Shown: piece after piece, positions 1 through 9,080 of the stretch
Layout of the letters: each line of letters starts with the position of its first letter
Numbering within the stretch: the first letter of the stretch is position 1
NCBI RefSeq assembly: GCF_003054555.1
Contig: NZ_CP026304.1
Location: forward strand, 2,170,001-2,234,000
Source of the DNA: Streptomyces lunaelactis
GTDB lineage: Bacteria; Actinomycetota; Actinomycetes; Streptomycetales; Streptomycetaceae
Reading direction: 5' to 3'
DNA length: 64,000 nucleotides
Translations under genes and position numbers: made by a program
The notes under the pieces: model-generated
Told to the model about the DNA's origin: nothing
Databases searched by the model: none
Seen by the model: the letters and a program-made list of their open reading frames with translations, nothing else

Positions 1-61
1 TAAGACCAGCGTCTTGCCCCGGCCCATCCGCTCACCGGAGAGTGCCGACCGTCCGCTCGGA

Positions 62-3000
62 TCAGTCCGCCGCCCAGCGGGCGTACTCGTCGTCGGCCAT
101 AGCCGCTTCGGCGGGCCGGCCCAGGCGTCGGAGCAGTTCTCCCTGACTGGCAAGGGAGTTGAGGTATGCGGGCAGGTATGCCTCCGGATCGATCCCGCCC
201 AGGTTCCGCAAGATCCCGGTTGCCTCGACACAGAAGGGCAGCGCTTCGAGATCACGGCCGTGCTCGGCGAGGAAGCTGAAGTGAGAGGTCAACATGTCGG
301 CGTAGTAGAGCGTCGCATGGGTCGGTTCGCCCGGCTGGGATAGCCTCCATGTCCGGAGGAAGTCGATGCCCTCGGTGGCTGCGGCGTCGGCGTCAACGCT
401 GTTGCCGGCCGACTCCTGGCAGACGACCACCTCCCACAGGGCTTCGGTCAGCGCGTCCGCGAGGCCAGCGGCGCTGTGCTGGTCGACGATGAGCTCACAG
501 CACCGGCTCACCGCCTCGTTCAGCAGGGGCAGCCCGGCCAGGTCGCGTCCCAGCTCCCGATGGCACCGGGCGGCGAGCACCAGCGTCCCGGAGAACAGCG
601 GCGTCTGGTCGGGGATCTCCCGGAAGAACCCCGCCGCCGCCAGGAACGCGTCCAGCGCTTCGGTGTGCCGACTGAGCGCAACCTGGCAGTTCCCGTAGCC
701 GAGATTGACGAGCCCGAGCTGGATCGGTGGGATCTTGTGACCTACGGCCAACTCGGCCACGTTCAAGCCCTCTTCGAGCACGCTCAGCGCTTCCGGCAGG
801 CGGCCGAGTTCGAACGCACAGTTCGCATGTACTCGCAAGGCGTTCACCAGCTCGGCGGCAGCCTGCGGCACGCCCCGGGCTGCCACGACGGCCTCCAGGC
901 TGACCCGGTACGCCTCGTTGAGATCTCCGAGCATGCCGAGCCCGACGGCCTGCACCACCAGGTTCGGGGCCACCCGTGCCTGCAGCGCCGGCACCTGCTC
1001 GAGCTCAGGACTTCGCAGCAGTTCCATGGCCAGCCGCGAACTCTGCACGGCCAGTTCCGCCTGGCCCAGTTCCTGCCGACAGACGGCCGTCAGGAATACG
1101 GCTTGCGCCAGAGCGGCCGGGGAGGAAGGCGCGAGATCCGCATCCTCGTGCACTCCGATGACCTGATCAAGCGCGGCCAGGGCGCTTTCGTAGCGGCCGA
1201 AAGCGAGCTCGCCCTGGCCTTCGACGAGGTAGGTGGACAGCATCAGGGTGACGACGTGTTTCGTCTGCGGCCACGGCAGGAGAAGGTCACGTGCGACCAG
1301 CGCCTGCTCGATCGCCTCCGCATGCCGATCGGCGGCGAGGTAGGCGTTGGACAGGATGACCAGCGCCTCGGCTCGCATCACCGCCACACTCGCCGAGTCT
1401 GCGAACGAGCCCAGCTCGTCGATCTCGCCGAGCGAGTGCACCGCCGTCACCAGATCGGCCGTCGCACTCTCCGCGATACCGACGACGTCGATGTGCGGAT
1501 CGCCGGCCAGTGATGCGCGGGCCAACGCGAGCTCGGCCTGTCCGCGGACGAGCGGCAGCAGCAGCTCATCCTCGGGGGCCGAGGCGATGACGTCCACGGC
1601 TTCCCTGGCATATCGAAGCGCCTCCTCGGGAACCCCTATCCTTATCCCGGATAGGTTCGACAGCGAACTGCTCAAACCCATCCGAATTTCGGTTCGCTCC
1701 TCCGGATCCGATTCCTCTTCGAACCTCAGCCAGAACCGGGCGAGCTCGACGGACTGATTGGCGAATCCGAGGGCGAGGTCCGGTCGATCGGCGGCAATGA
1801 GCATACCGGACAGCAGATCGAAGAACTGCCCGATCTCCTCCGAGTCCGCCAGGATGGCCTGGTCAAGCAGTGGCAGTGCCTCCGGGTCCATTTCTGTCAG
1901 CTCATAATCGCTCAATGAGGTCAGCCATTCATACGGCCGCCGACCGGCCAGTAATTCCAGCAGGATGTACGGTATCGCCCGCTCATCAAAGGAGTCCTCG
2001 GAATCATCCGTGATCGCCGCATATCGTTCGCCAGCCCTGGTCAGAGCCTCACCCGCGGCATCGGTATCGCCGGTAAGCAGGAGGTTGATCCCCCGCATGG
2101 TGCTCACACTCGCGAGCACCAGGGAGTTCTCCGGAGTCTCCGGCAGCCTGCTCAGGAGCAGCTCGGCCTCTTCGAGTTCCAGAGTGGTCGACTGCTGCAG
2201 CTCGGCCTGTGTCAATTGCAGTGGGTCCATCATGCCACGCTGGGTCAGTGCCCCGACCTTGGTCAGTACTGCCTTCCCGAAATCATCCTCATATTGCGCG
2301 ATATGCTCGGGGCTCAGCCGCTGGAACTCGGTGATCGATTCGTTCGCATAAGCGATGGCCGCGTCGCTGCGATCCGCGTCACCGAAATCCTCGGCGATGG
2401 TGCTGAGATATTTCGCGAATACGGCACGCGACTGGTCGTCGGTGACGAACCGGCGGCGGAGCTCGATGCTCTCAATCAGCGGTCTTTCGGACAAGGTGAA
2501 GTCGGACAGGTCGAGGGTGAGACGGTGAAGTGCGTCGGACAGCGCGACGGCTTTCGCTGGGGCCTCGTTTCCGGGCAAGGTGCGAAGGTGCGCTGCAAGG
2601 CTGTCGGCAAGGCCAGTGCTCAACCTCGCCACCAGCGTGATCAGCGCGAATCTGTGCGGCGGGATCCAGGTCCGGTGCTCCGGTTCGCTCCAGCCAAGTG
2701 GACGGAAGGGCAGCGGATCACCGAGCGAAGCGCCGGGCCCGGGGTTCCCGCGCACGCTCCGGGCCAGCAGGGCCAGCGGCTCGGCCAGCGGTTCCAGCAT
2801 ATGACCGGTGTAGTCCCGTCCGACATGAAGCTCGATCGCTTCCACGCAGGCGTCCAGCGCCGCCGCCTGATCGTCCAGATCGGCCAGGCAGGAGCCAAGA
2901 TTTATCAGCGCCTCGCGGCGCTCGATCAGTTCGCCAGTGTCCTCGTCCGCCCTCTGCCGGTACCCGGCAGCCGCCGTGGACAGCGCCTCCCGCGCGGCCG

Positions 3001-5323
3001 GCAGGTCGCCGCTGTTCGCCTGGCAGGTTCCGAGGTTGTACCAGGCGCGCGCCAGGCGCCGGGACTCGTCGGGGCCCAGTGAGCGGCAGACGCCGAGTGC
3101 CTCACCGGCCAGCGCTGTCGCTTCGGCGACGCTACCGGTGATGGCGGCTTCCGCGGCCATGTCGGTCAGCGCGTCCACCCGGACCAGCCTGGTCCTGACG
3201 CTCGGCGGCTGCGCATCGCACCATGCGAGAGCCAGTTGGGCGAGACGGCTCATCACCTGGCGATAGCTGTCCTGCGGGTGCGGGACTCTGCGGATGCCCG
3301 CGGCGACGACGGCCAGCTCCGCGAGCGCGTCCCCGTCGTCCCGGAATTGGGTCAGCGCGATCTCGATCAGGCCGGGAAGCCGCCCGCCAGGTTCCGCGGC
3401 GGCCTGGGCCATCAAGGGCCCGAGGCAGGTGGCCAGGAACCGCCGGAGCGCCTTGCGGATACTCTCCCTGCCACCACCCGCGAGGCTCAGGGACTCGAGC
3501 ATGCTCGCCGCGTGCTCGGCGGTGCTGGACTTGTGCCTGTAGATCGCCACCACGATCCGGTCAAGATCTGGAGTGGTGCCGAGCAGTTCCTCTGCCAGCA
3601 GGTCCGGTTCGATGGCGGAGATCCGGGATCCGACTCCGAACAGTTCAGTCAGCCAGTTCCTGATGTTGGGCCGGAGCAGCCCTCCGCCGTCGACGGGGTC
3701 GGCCAGGTCTGGGATCGCCGACAGCAACTGCGGCACGGCATCGATCTTCGGCCTGGTCAGAGTGGTCAGCGCGACAATCTGATGCGCCAGCGGCGCCGCG
3801 ATGTTGCCGATCCGGTGCTTGTTCAGCTCCCGTATCCAGATGTCCATTTCCCGGTCGAGGAAATGGCGCATGACCTCCGCGGCCGTCGGATAGAACTCGC
3901 CGCGGATCGCCAGCAGCGCCGCGACATGCACCTTCAGCGGATTGCGATAGGCGTCGTCGGAGAGGTCGAGACCGGAAAGATCCGTACTGCGGCCGCCGAA
4001 GGCACGACGGGCGGATTCCAGATGGCGGGATCGATCGATCCCGGTCAACCCGCCGGTGCGCAGGTGGACCACGACCTGCGGCCTGGCGATGAAGTCACTG
4101 CGGGTGATCCTCTTGGCGTTGGCCCACCAGGTGAGGTCGGCGCGCGCCGCTTCGGTCCGGTCGTCGGTGCCCCCGGGCACCCGGTCGAGCAGCAGGATCC
4201 GCAGCTTCGGTCCGAAGGACCGCGCGCCCATGCTCTCGATCCACTTGATGGTCCGGTCGGTGAGACGATCCGGATAGTCGAGGATCAGCAGGGTCGGCCA
4301 TACGACGTCGACGGCCTTGTTGGCGCCTAGGGCACCGTCCAGGACCTCTTCGTCGGCGAAGCCGGTAGACCAGCCCCGTTCCGCGAACTCCCGGCACAGT
4401 TGGATGCCGAGTCGGGTCTTGCCCGCCCCGCCTGTGCCGGCCACCAGCCCCAGGCTGACGGCCTGGTCCGCGGTGCACCAGGCTCGCAGGTCCTGTCGCT
4501 CGTCCTCCCGGCCAAGGAAGTGGACCGCTTGAGACTTCGCCTGGAGCAACTGGTAGTCGGAAAGCCCGCGAAGCCTTGGCGCGGCCGTATGAAAGGTCTG
4601 CAGGATGGGCCGTTCCCCGGGAGCGTCCAGTTGGACGGCGTCCTCGGCGCCGACAGCCTCCAGCCGGCTCGGGTCGGCAGCCGCCCTCTCGCAGAACTCG
4701 GGGTCCGTGAAAAGGCGTTCCATCGGAGTCGCCTGCAGTCGCTGTCCGCCGTAGCGCAGGCGGTTGGCGATGACGACGCCTAGAATCCGCTTCCTGGAAT
4801 CCATCAGGACCGCGCCGGACATCCCCTGCCAAGGCGAGTGTTCATCGTCGGTGAGCACCGGCGCCGCGGAACGGACGTCGATCTCATAGCGCTTGGAGGC
4901 GGTCAGCGCCTTGACCCCACCGAGCATCTCCTCCGGGTCCCGGACCTCCCGGTTCCCCTGTGCCCGCGCCTGCGCGGCCGGGAATCCCCAGGCCCGGCAC
5001 CGCACCGGGCCATCGTCGGCGACACAGCCCCAGCGTACGGCGCCGACGTCGGGAGCGTCGGCCCACGGTGCTCCCTCGACCGAGAGCAGCGCCGCGTCGC
5101 CGACGTCCTTGCTGACCCACTCGACCGTCGCGCGGCGCCCGTTCTCCTCGCCCGTGACGCGGACAGTGACCGGTTGGCCCGGCGCAATCCTCTTCCCGTC
5201 CACGACCAGCAGGTGACGGGCGGTCAGGACCATTCGGTCGTTGATCGCGTACCCGGAGCCGTAGGTCACCCCGAACACCTCGACCACGCGATGCAGTCCG
5301 GTCCGCTGCTGCCGATGATCCAT
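62..5323 (-). CDS. Trypsin-like protease / STAND NTPase / TPR-repeat protein
   Basis: A predicted 1,753-residue multidomain protein. Seen: an N-terminal trypsin-fold domain (about residues 1-215) with a full triad, H37 in TARH, D76 in GDAALL and S169 in GMSGA. A P-loop NTPase follows, with Walker A GTGGAGKT at 296-303 and Walker B LLILDY at 345-350. From about residue 750 to the end are alanine/leucine-rich helical repeats of TPR type. I chose the ATG at 5323 rather than an upstream in-frame start because the protease fold begins there and the extra upstream residues look non-coding. There is no signal peptide, so it is probably cytoplasmic. Family knowledge: effector protease + STAND NTPase + TPR sensor is a known prokaryotic conflict-system layout, and the adjacent Trypco2 gene fits it. 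Inferred role: the TPRs sense a trigger, the NTPase switches, and the protease cuts a target. The trigger and target are unknown. Confidence 0.85.
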   Translation of the reverse strand: MDHRQQRTGLHRVVEVFGVTYGSGYAINDRMVLTARHLLVVDGKRIAPGQPVTVRVTGEENGRRATVEWVSKDVGDAALLSVEGAPWADAPDVGAVRWGCVADDGPVRCRAWGFPAAQARAQGNREVRDPEEMLGGVKALTASKRYEIDVRSAAPVLTDDEHSPWQGMSGAVLMDSRKRILGVVIANRLRYGGQRLQATPMERLFTDPEFCERAAADPSRLEAVGAEDAVQLDAPGERPILQTFHTAAPRLRGLSDYQLLQAKSQAVHFLGREDERQDLRAWCTADQAVSLGLVAGTGGAGKTRLGIQLCREFAERGWSTGFADEEVLDGALGANKAVDVVWPTLLILDYPDRLTDRTIKWIESMGARSFGPKLRILLLDRVPGGTDDRTEAARADLTWWANAKRITRSDFIARPQVVVHLRTGGLTGIDRSRHLESARRAFGGRSTDLSGLDLSDDAYRNPLKVHVAALLAIRGEFYPTAAEVMRHFLDREMDIWIRELNKHRIGNIAAPLAHQIVALTTLTRPKIDAVPQLLSAIPDLADPVDGGGLLRPNIRNWLTELFGVGSRISAIEPDLLAEELLGTTPDLDRIVVAIYRHKSSTAEHAASMLESLSLAGGGRESIRKALRRFLATCLGPLMAQAAAEPGGRLPGLIEIALTQFRDDGDALAELAVVAAGIRRVPHPQDSYRQVMSRLAQLALAWCDAQPPSVRTRLVRVDALTDMAAEAAITGSVAEATALAGEALGVCRSLGPDESRRLARAWYNLGTCQANSGDLPAAREALSTAAAGYRQRADEDTGELIERREALINLGSCLADLDDQAAALDACVEAIELHVGRDYTGHMLEPLAEPLALLARSVRGNPGPGASLGDPLPFRPLGWSEPEHRTWIPPHRFALITLVARLSTGLADSLAAHLRTLPGNEAPAKAVALSDALHRLTLDLSDFTLSERPLIESIELRRRFVTDDQSRAVFAKYLSTIAEDFGDADRSDAAIAYANESITEFQRLSPEHIAQYEDDFGKAVLTKVGALTQRGMMDPLQLTQAELQQSTTLELEEAELLLSRLPETPENSLVLASVSTMRGINLLLTGDTDAAGEALTRAGERYAAITDDSEDSFDERAIPYILLELLAGRRPYEWLTSLSDYELTEMDPEALPLLDQAILADSEEIGQFFDLLSGMLIAADRPDLALGFANQSVELARFWLRFEEESDPEERTEIRMGLSSSLSNLSGIRIGVPEEALRYAREAVDVIASAPEDELLLPLVRGQAELALARASLAGDPHIDVVGIAESATADLVTAVHSLGEIDELGSFADSASVAVMRAEALVILSNAYLAADRHAEAIEQALVARDLLLPWPQTKHVVTLMLSTYLVEGQGELAFGRYESALAALDQVIGVHEDADLAPSSPAALAQAVFLTAVCRQELGQAELAVQSSRLAMELLRSPELEQVPALQARVAPNLVVQAVGLGMLGDLNEAYRVSLEAVVAARGVPQAAAELVNALRVHANCAFELGRLPEALSVLEEGLNVAELAVGHKIPPIQLGLVNLGYGNCQVALSRHTEALDAFLAAAGFFREIPDQTPLFSGTLVLAARCHRELGRDLAGLPLLNEAVSRCCELIVDQHSAAGLADALTEALWEVVVCQESAGNSVDADAAATEGIDFLRTWRLSQPGEPTHATLYYADMLTSHFSFLAEHGRDLEALPFCVEATGILRNLGGIDPEAYLPAYLNSLASQGELLRRLGRPAEAAMADDEYARWAAD

Positions 5324-5354
5324 GGCCGGCCTCCCCCGAAGCGGGATGGTGTGC

Positions 5355-5687
5355 TCAGTCCTCCGGCGTGGCCGCCGGAGGCAGTGCCTCCAGGTCGTCA
5401 CCGACCAGGACGGTGACCCCGCTGGCCGGGTTGGCATGCCTCGGGGACAGCCTCAACGTCAGCTTGTGCACGGATCCATGGCTGTGTTCGGCGGAGGCTC
5501 CAGCCGTCAGCACACTCCACAGGCCCACTTTCGCCTCGGCGGAACCCGTGGTGGTGATGGCGACCTGAAGCTCCAGCTCGACTGTGTCAAGTTCGAAGCG
5601 CAACGGCTCCCTGGCACCCGCCAGGATCGCCTTCTGCAACTCCGAGCGCAGGTCGGCGATCGCGCTGGCCAACGGGATCCCGGTCAC
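5355..5687 (-). CDS. Trypco2 (trypsin-co-occurring domain 2) family protein
   Basis: A protein of about 110 residues. It begins with IPLASAIADLRSEL, has a central strand-rich core (LRFELDTVELELQVAI, then VGLWSVL) and ends with a strand (KLTLRLSP) and a short acidic tail. This pattern matches the small Trypco2 domain, named for co-occurring with trypsin-domain conflict proteins. The GTG at 5687 is preferred because GGGGAGG lies about 9 bases upstream and the conserved domain starts immediately; an earlier in-frame ATG would add about 59 low-complexity residues. The stop is 31 bases before the start of the large protease-NTPase gene, so the two are probably co-transcribed. The role is probably as adaptor or partner of the protease; its biochemical function is unknown. 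Confidence 0.75.
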   Translation of the reverse strand: MTGIPLASAIADLRSELQKAILAGAREPLRFELDTVELELQVAITTTGSAEAKVGLWSVLTAGASAEHSHGSVHKLTLRLSPRHANPASGVTVLVGDDLEALPPAATPED

Positions 5688-5928
5688 GACGACGCCTCCC
5701 CAGCTGTGAGTGCAGCATGGCAAGCGTACCAACCCTGCGACGACCGAGGTCTCGCATGAGCTCGTTGGCTGCGGCCGGATCCCGTGGCCATTGCTCGGGA
5801 CAACTCCGTACCAGGGAACCGTCGTTGGCGGACTCCCAGGGAGGGACGCAAGCCTCGACTGCATCGAGGAGCCCGACGGCGCGGTCAGCCAGGCTCTAGA
5901 TGATTGAGTCCAAGGGGTGTGGTTGCGG

Positions 5929-6096
5929 TCAGTGATCGAAGGCTGTCAGTGATCGTTTGATGGGTTGCCCGGTCTTGTCGTTGAGCCAGATCGCGGTGGT
6001 CAGCGCGAGGATGCGGGACAGGACCCGCACGGTTACGCCCGCCGGGCTCTTGCCGCCGTGCCGTTCCAGGTCAAGCTGCCCCTTGAGGGTCTTGGC
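5929..6096 (-). pseudogene. IS982-family transposase, C-terminal remnant
   Basis: On the minus strand the reading frame ending at 5929 gives [12 protein letters not shown], then [19 protein letters not shown] and KRSLTAFDH before the stop. That is the typical C-terminus of IS982-type transposases. Only about the last 50-60 codons are recognisable. Upstream in the same frame the match stops abruptly at about 6096, where a different transposase fragment begins on the opposite strand. No start codon, catalytic DDE core or complete element remains, so it cannot be active. Confidence 0.65.
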
Positions 6097-6327
6097 ATAA
6101 GCTGCACCATCCCGGAGAAGCGGGACCGGATCCGCAACCGTAGGAAGCGGGGCTCCGCCGGTGGCCGACCACCGACGTTCGACAAAGTCGACTACCGCGA
6201 GCGCCACGCGGTGGAGTGCGGGATCGGCCGGCTCAAGCGCCGACGCGCGGTCGCGACCCGGTACGACAAGTTGGCCGTCCGCTACGAGGCCACAGTCAAC
6301 ATCGCCATGATCGACGAGTGGCTGTGA
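6097..6327 (+). pseudogene. IS5-family transposase, C-terminal remnant
   Basis: On the plus strand the frame 6097-6327 encodes the characteristic end of an IS5-type transposase: [17 protein letters not shown], then [17 protein letters not shown] and [13 protein letters not shown] before the stop. About 77 codons survive and nothing upstream belongs to the gene. The glutamate in RHAVE is the likely last catalytic acid of the DDE set. The bases just after the stop (ACTTTCTAAACACGCTCTAG) resemble an IS terminal repeat. CTAG occurs at this edge (6348-6351) and also at 5896-5899 on the other side, possibly as a target duplication. Confidence 0.7.
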
Positions 6328-6347
6328 ACGCACTTTCTAAACACGCT

Positions 6348-7055
6348 CTAGAGCTGCGGCGGAGTCATCGTGAAGCGCGCATTCACCTGCGCATAGACCG
6401 TCTGGCGCTGGGGCTCCAGATCGAGGGCCGGGGCGCTCTCGGCCTGGGCGCCGCCGTAGGCGGCACCGCGGGGCGCTCCGTAGGAGACAACGGGGTACGT
6501 CTCGGCGTGCTCCGCGCCGAGGTCGGCCAGCTCGACCAGGGCTGCCAGTTGCGCGCCCAGTGCCTCGGCGTATTCGCGGGCCCGCTGGACCGCTTCCTTG
6601 ACGGCCTGCCGGCGGGCTTCGCCGTGGGCCGGTGAGTCGGGGCGCAGGGCCCACCAGGGGCCGTCGACGCGGGTGAGTTCGAGGTCCGCGAGGCGGGTGG
6701 TGAGCTCGCCGAGCGCGGTGAAGTCGGCGAGCTCCGCGGTGATGTTGACGCGGCCGTGGTAGGCGCGGACACGTTCGCCGCGGCCGTGGCGGGTGAGTTC
6801 GGGGCTGATGGAGAAGGCGCCCGTCTCGAGCTTTTCGACGGATTCGCCGTAGGACTTGATCAGGTCGAGGACGGCGGCGTTTCGACGGGTGAGGTCCTCC
6901 AGCGCGCTGCGCCGGTCCGTGCCGCGTGCGCTGACCACTACGCCGATCCTGGCGATCTCCGGGTCGAACTCCAGGCGTGCTTCGCCGCGTACGGCGACCC
7001 GCGGTGTCTCCGGAGTGCCGTACGGCGCGGCGGTGGTGGGTGCGTCGGTGGTCAC
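6348..7055 (-). CDS. SIMPL domain (DUF541) protein
   Basis: A 235-residue protein of the SIMPL/DUF541 family, whose members are usually periplasmic or surface proteins of unclear function. Seen: a beta strand with the conserved VAVRGEARLEFDPEIARI opening, a helix (RRNAAVLDLIKSYG), the family's FSISPEL-type strand, and a helix with REYAEALGAQLAALVEL near the end. The GTG at 7055 is chosen because GAGGGAG lies about 6 bases upstream; longer starts reach into a spurious frame. There is no clear signal peptide, so a cytosolic location is possible. Its stop codon (TAG) falls in the CTAG that borders the transposase remnant, so the gene appears intact right up to the insertion. Confidence 0.8.
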   Translation of the reverse strand: MTTDAPTTAAPYGTPETPRVAVRGEARLEFDPEIARIGVVVSARGTDRRSALEDLTRRNAAVLDLIKSYGESVEKLETGAFSISPELTRHGRGERVRAYHGRVNITAELADFTALGELTTRLADLELTRVDGPWWALRPDSPAHGEARRQAVKEAVQRAREYAEALGAQLAALVELADLGAEHAETYPVVSYGAPRGAAYGGAQAESAPALDLEPQRQTVYAQVNARFTMTPPQL

Positions 7056-7222
7056 GGATGGCTCCCTCGTCCTGTGGCAGTGGTCCCGCACACTCTCGCA
7101 TCCGCGCAGGACAACCGGCGGACACCAGATGGAAACCCGCGGGGGGTGTTGCCGGATGGTGCTCCTGGGCCAGAATCTACGCGCGTTGTGCACCACTGCA
7201 GAACTGAAACGAGGGAGACGAA

Positions 7223-9028
7223 ATGCCGCTGAACCGTAGGACGTTCCTGGAGCGGTCGGCCGCCGCCGGGGCCGGTGTGGCGATAGTCGGCAGTGCCGCC
7301 GCGCCGGCTGAGGCACGGGAGGACGGCCACGGCCACGGACGCCCGCCGAAGCGGTACTCCTTCACCGTCATGGGCACCACGGACCTGCACGGCAATGTCT
7401 TCAACTGGGACTACTTCACGGACAAGGAGTTCGACGACAAGGACCACAACGACGTGGGCCTGGCGAAGATCTCCACGCTCGTGGACAGGATCCGCAAGGA
7501 GAAGGGCCCGCGCAACACCCTCCTCATCGACGCCGGTGACACCATCCAGGGCACCCAGCTCTCGTACTACTACGCCAAGGTCGACCCGATCACGGCGGAG
7601 CACGGCCCCGTGCACCCCATGGCGCAGGCAATGAACGCCATCGGCTACGACGCGGCGGCGCTCGGCAACCACGAGTTCAACTACGGCATCCCGGTGCTGC
7701 GGAAGTTCGAGGAGCAGTGCGACTTCCCGCTGCTCGGCGCGAACGCCCTGGACGCCAAGACGCTCCGGCCGGCCTTCGCCCCGTACAGCTTGCACCGGCT
7801 GCGCACCCCCTGCGGCCGTGATGTGAAGGTCGCTGTCCTCGGTCTTACCAACCCGGGCATCGCCATCTGGGACAAGGCCAACGTCCAGGGGAAGATGACC
7901 TTCCCGGGCCTGGAGGAGCAGGCCGCGAAGTGGGTGCCGAAGCTGCGCTCCATGGGTGCGGACGTTGTGATCGTCTCCGCCCACTCGGGCTCCAGCGGCA
8001 CTTCCTCCTACGGTGACCAGCTCCCGTACATCGAGAACGCCGCCGGTCTTGTCGCCGAGCAGGTGCCCGGCATCGACGCGATCCTGGTCGGCCACGCGCA
8101 CACCGAGATCGCCGAGTACTTCGTCGCCAACAAGGAGACCGGCCAGAAGGTCGTGCTCTCCGAGCCGCTCAAGTGGGGTCAGCGGCTCACCCTCTTCGAC
8201 TTCGACCTGGTCTGGGACAAGGGCGGCTGGACGGTCGAGAAGGTCGGCGCGCAGGTCCTCAACTCCAACACCACCGCCGAGGATCCGAAGATCACCCGGC
8301 TGCTCGGCGACGAGCACACGAAGGTCGTCGCGTACGTCAACCAGGTCATCGGCACCTCCACCGCCGCGATGGCCACGGCCGAGGCGCCGTGGAAGGACGA
8401 GCCGATCATCGATCTGATCAACCATGTCCAGGCGGAGACGGTGAAGGCGGCGCTGGCCGGCGGCCAGTACGCGGCGCTGCCCGTCCTCTCGCAGGCCTCC
8501 TGCTTCTCGCGCACCGCGGCGATTCCGGCCGGACGGGTGACCATCAGGGACGCGGCCGGGCTCTACGTGTTCGAGAACACCCTGGAGGCGCGGCTGGTGA
8601 CCGGCGCGCAGGTCAAGGACTATCTGGAGTTCTCGGCGCGGTACTACGTGCAGACGCCGGCCGGTGGTCCGGTCGACACCTCGAAGCTGACGAACGCCGG
8701 CAACACCCCGGACTACAACTACGACGCGATCTCGGGTGTGACGTACGAGATCGACATCGCCAAGCCGGCGGGCTCACGGATCGTGAGCCTGTCCTTCGAC
8801 GGCAAGCCGATCGACCCGGCGGCGCGGTTCGTGCTGGCCGTCAACAACTACCGGGCGAGCGGCGGCGGGAACTTCCCGCATGTCGCGGGCTCCCAGCAGC
8901 TGTGGGCGAATTCGGAGGAGATCCGGAACACGATCATCAACTGGGTGAAGGCGAAGGGCACGGTCGACCCGGCGCAGTTCGCGGTCGTGGGCTGGAAGCT
9001 GACGCGGGACGGCACGCCGGTCTTCTAG
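7223..9028 (+). CDS. Secreted 5'-nucleotidase / 2',3'-cyclic phosphodiesterase
   Basis: A 601-residue enzyme predicted to dephosphorylate extracellular nucleotides for phosphate or nucleoside scavenging. Seen: a Tat-type signal peptide (NRRTFL followed by an Ala/Gly-rich stretch, cleavage after about residue 31). The calcineurin-like metallophosphatase domain follows with metal-binding motifs DLHGN (54-58), GDTIQG (about 105), GNHE (about 148) and GHAH (about 290). The C-terminal 5'-nucleotidase substrate domain spans about 360-570. AGGGAG sits just before the ATG. It is divergent from the SIMPL gene, and the upstream 167 bases should hold both promoters. I see no clear Pho-box repeats. It converges on the N-hydroxylase gene. 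Confidence 0.9.
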   Translation: MPLNRRTFLERSAAAGAGVAIVGSAAAPAEAREDGHGHGRPPKRYSFTVMGTTDLHGNVFNWDYFTDKEFDDKDHNDVGLAKISTLVDRIRKEKGPRNTLLIDAGDTIQGTQLSYYYAKVDPITAEHGPVHPMAQAMNAIGYDAAALGNHEFNYGIPVLRKFEEQCDFPLLGANALDAKTLRPAFAPYSLHRLRTPCGRDVKVAVLGLTNPGIAIWDKANVQGKMTFPGLEEQAAKWVPKLRSMGADVVIVSAHSGSSGTSSYGDQLPYIENAAGLVAEQVPGIDAILVGHAHTEIAEYFVANKETGQKVVLSEPLKWGQRLTLFDFDLVWDKGGWTVEKVGAQVLNSNTTAEDPKITRLLGDEHTKVVAYVNQVIGTSTAAMATAEAPWKDEPIIDLINHVQAETVKAALAGGQYAALPVLSQASCFSRTAAIPAGRVTIRDAAGLYVFENTLEARLVTGAQVKDYLEFSARYYVQTPAGGPVDTSKLTNAGNTPDYNYDAISGVTYEIDIAKPAGSRIVSLSFDGKPIDPAARFVLAVNNYRASGGGNFPHVAGSQQLWANSEEIRNTIINWVKAKGTVDPAQFAVVGWKLTRDGTPVF

Positions 9029-9080
9029 TAAGGGCTCGGTCGGCACGGGCTCGGTCCATGCGGGATCGGTCGCGGGGCGT

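Noticed and set aside
1..61. A possible gene start on the minus strand at base 27 (MGRGKTLVL) running off the left edge
   Set aside because: Only nine codons are visible, too few to support a gene, and no ribosome site is convincing.
5688..5928. Short plus-strand frames between the Trypco2 gene and the transposase remnants
   Set aside because: No recognisable protein pattern; probably decayed or intergenic DNA.
7056..7222. Pho-box repeats upstream of the secreted nucleotidase
   Set aside because: No GTTCACC-type direct repeats at 11-base spacing were found by eye.
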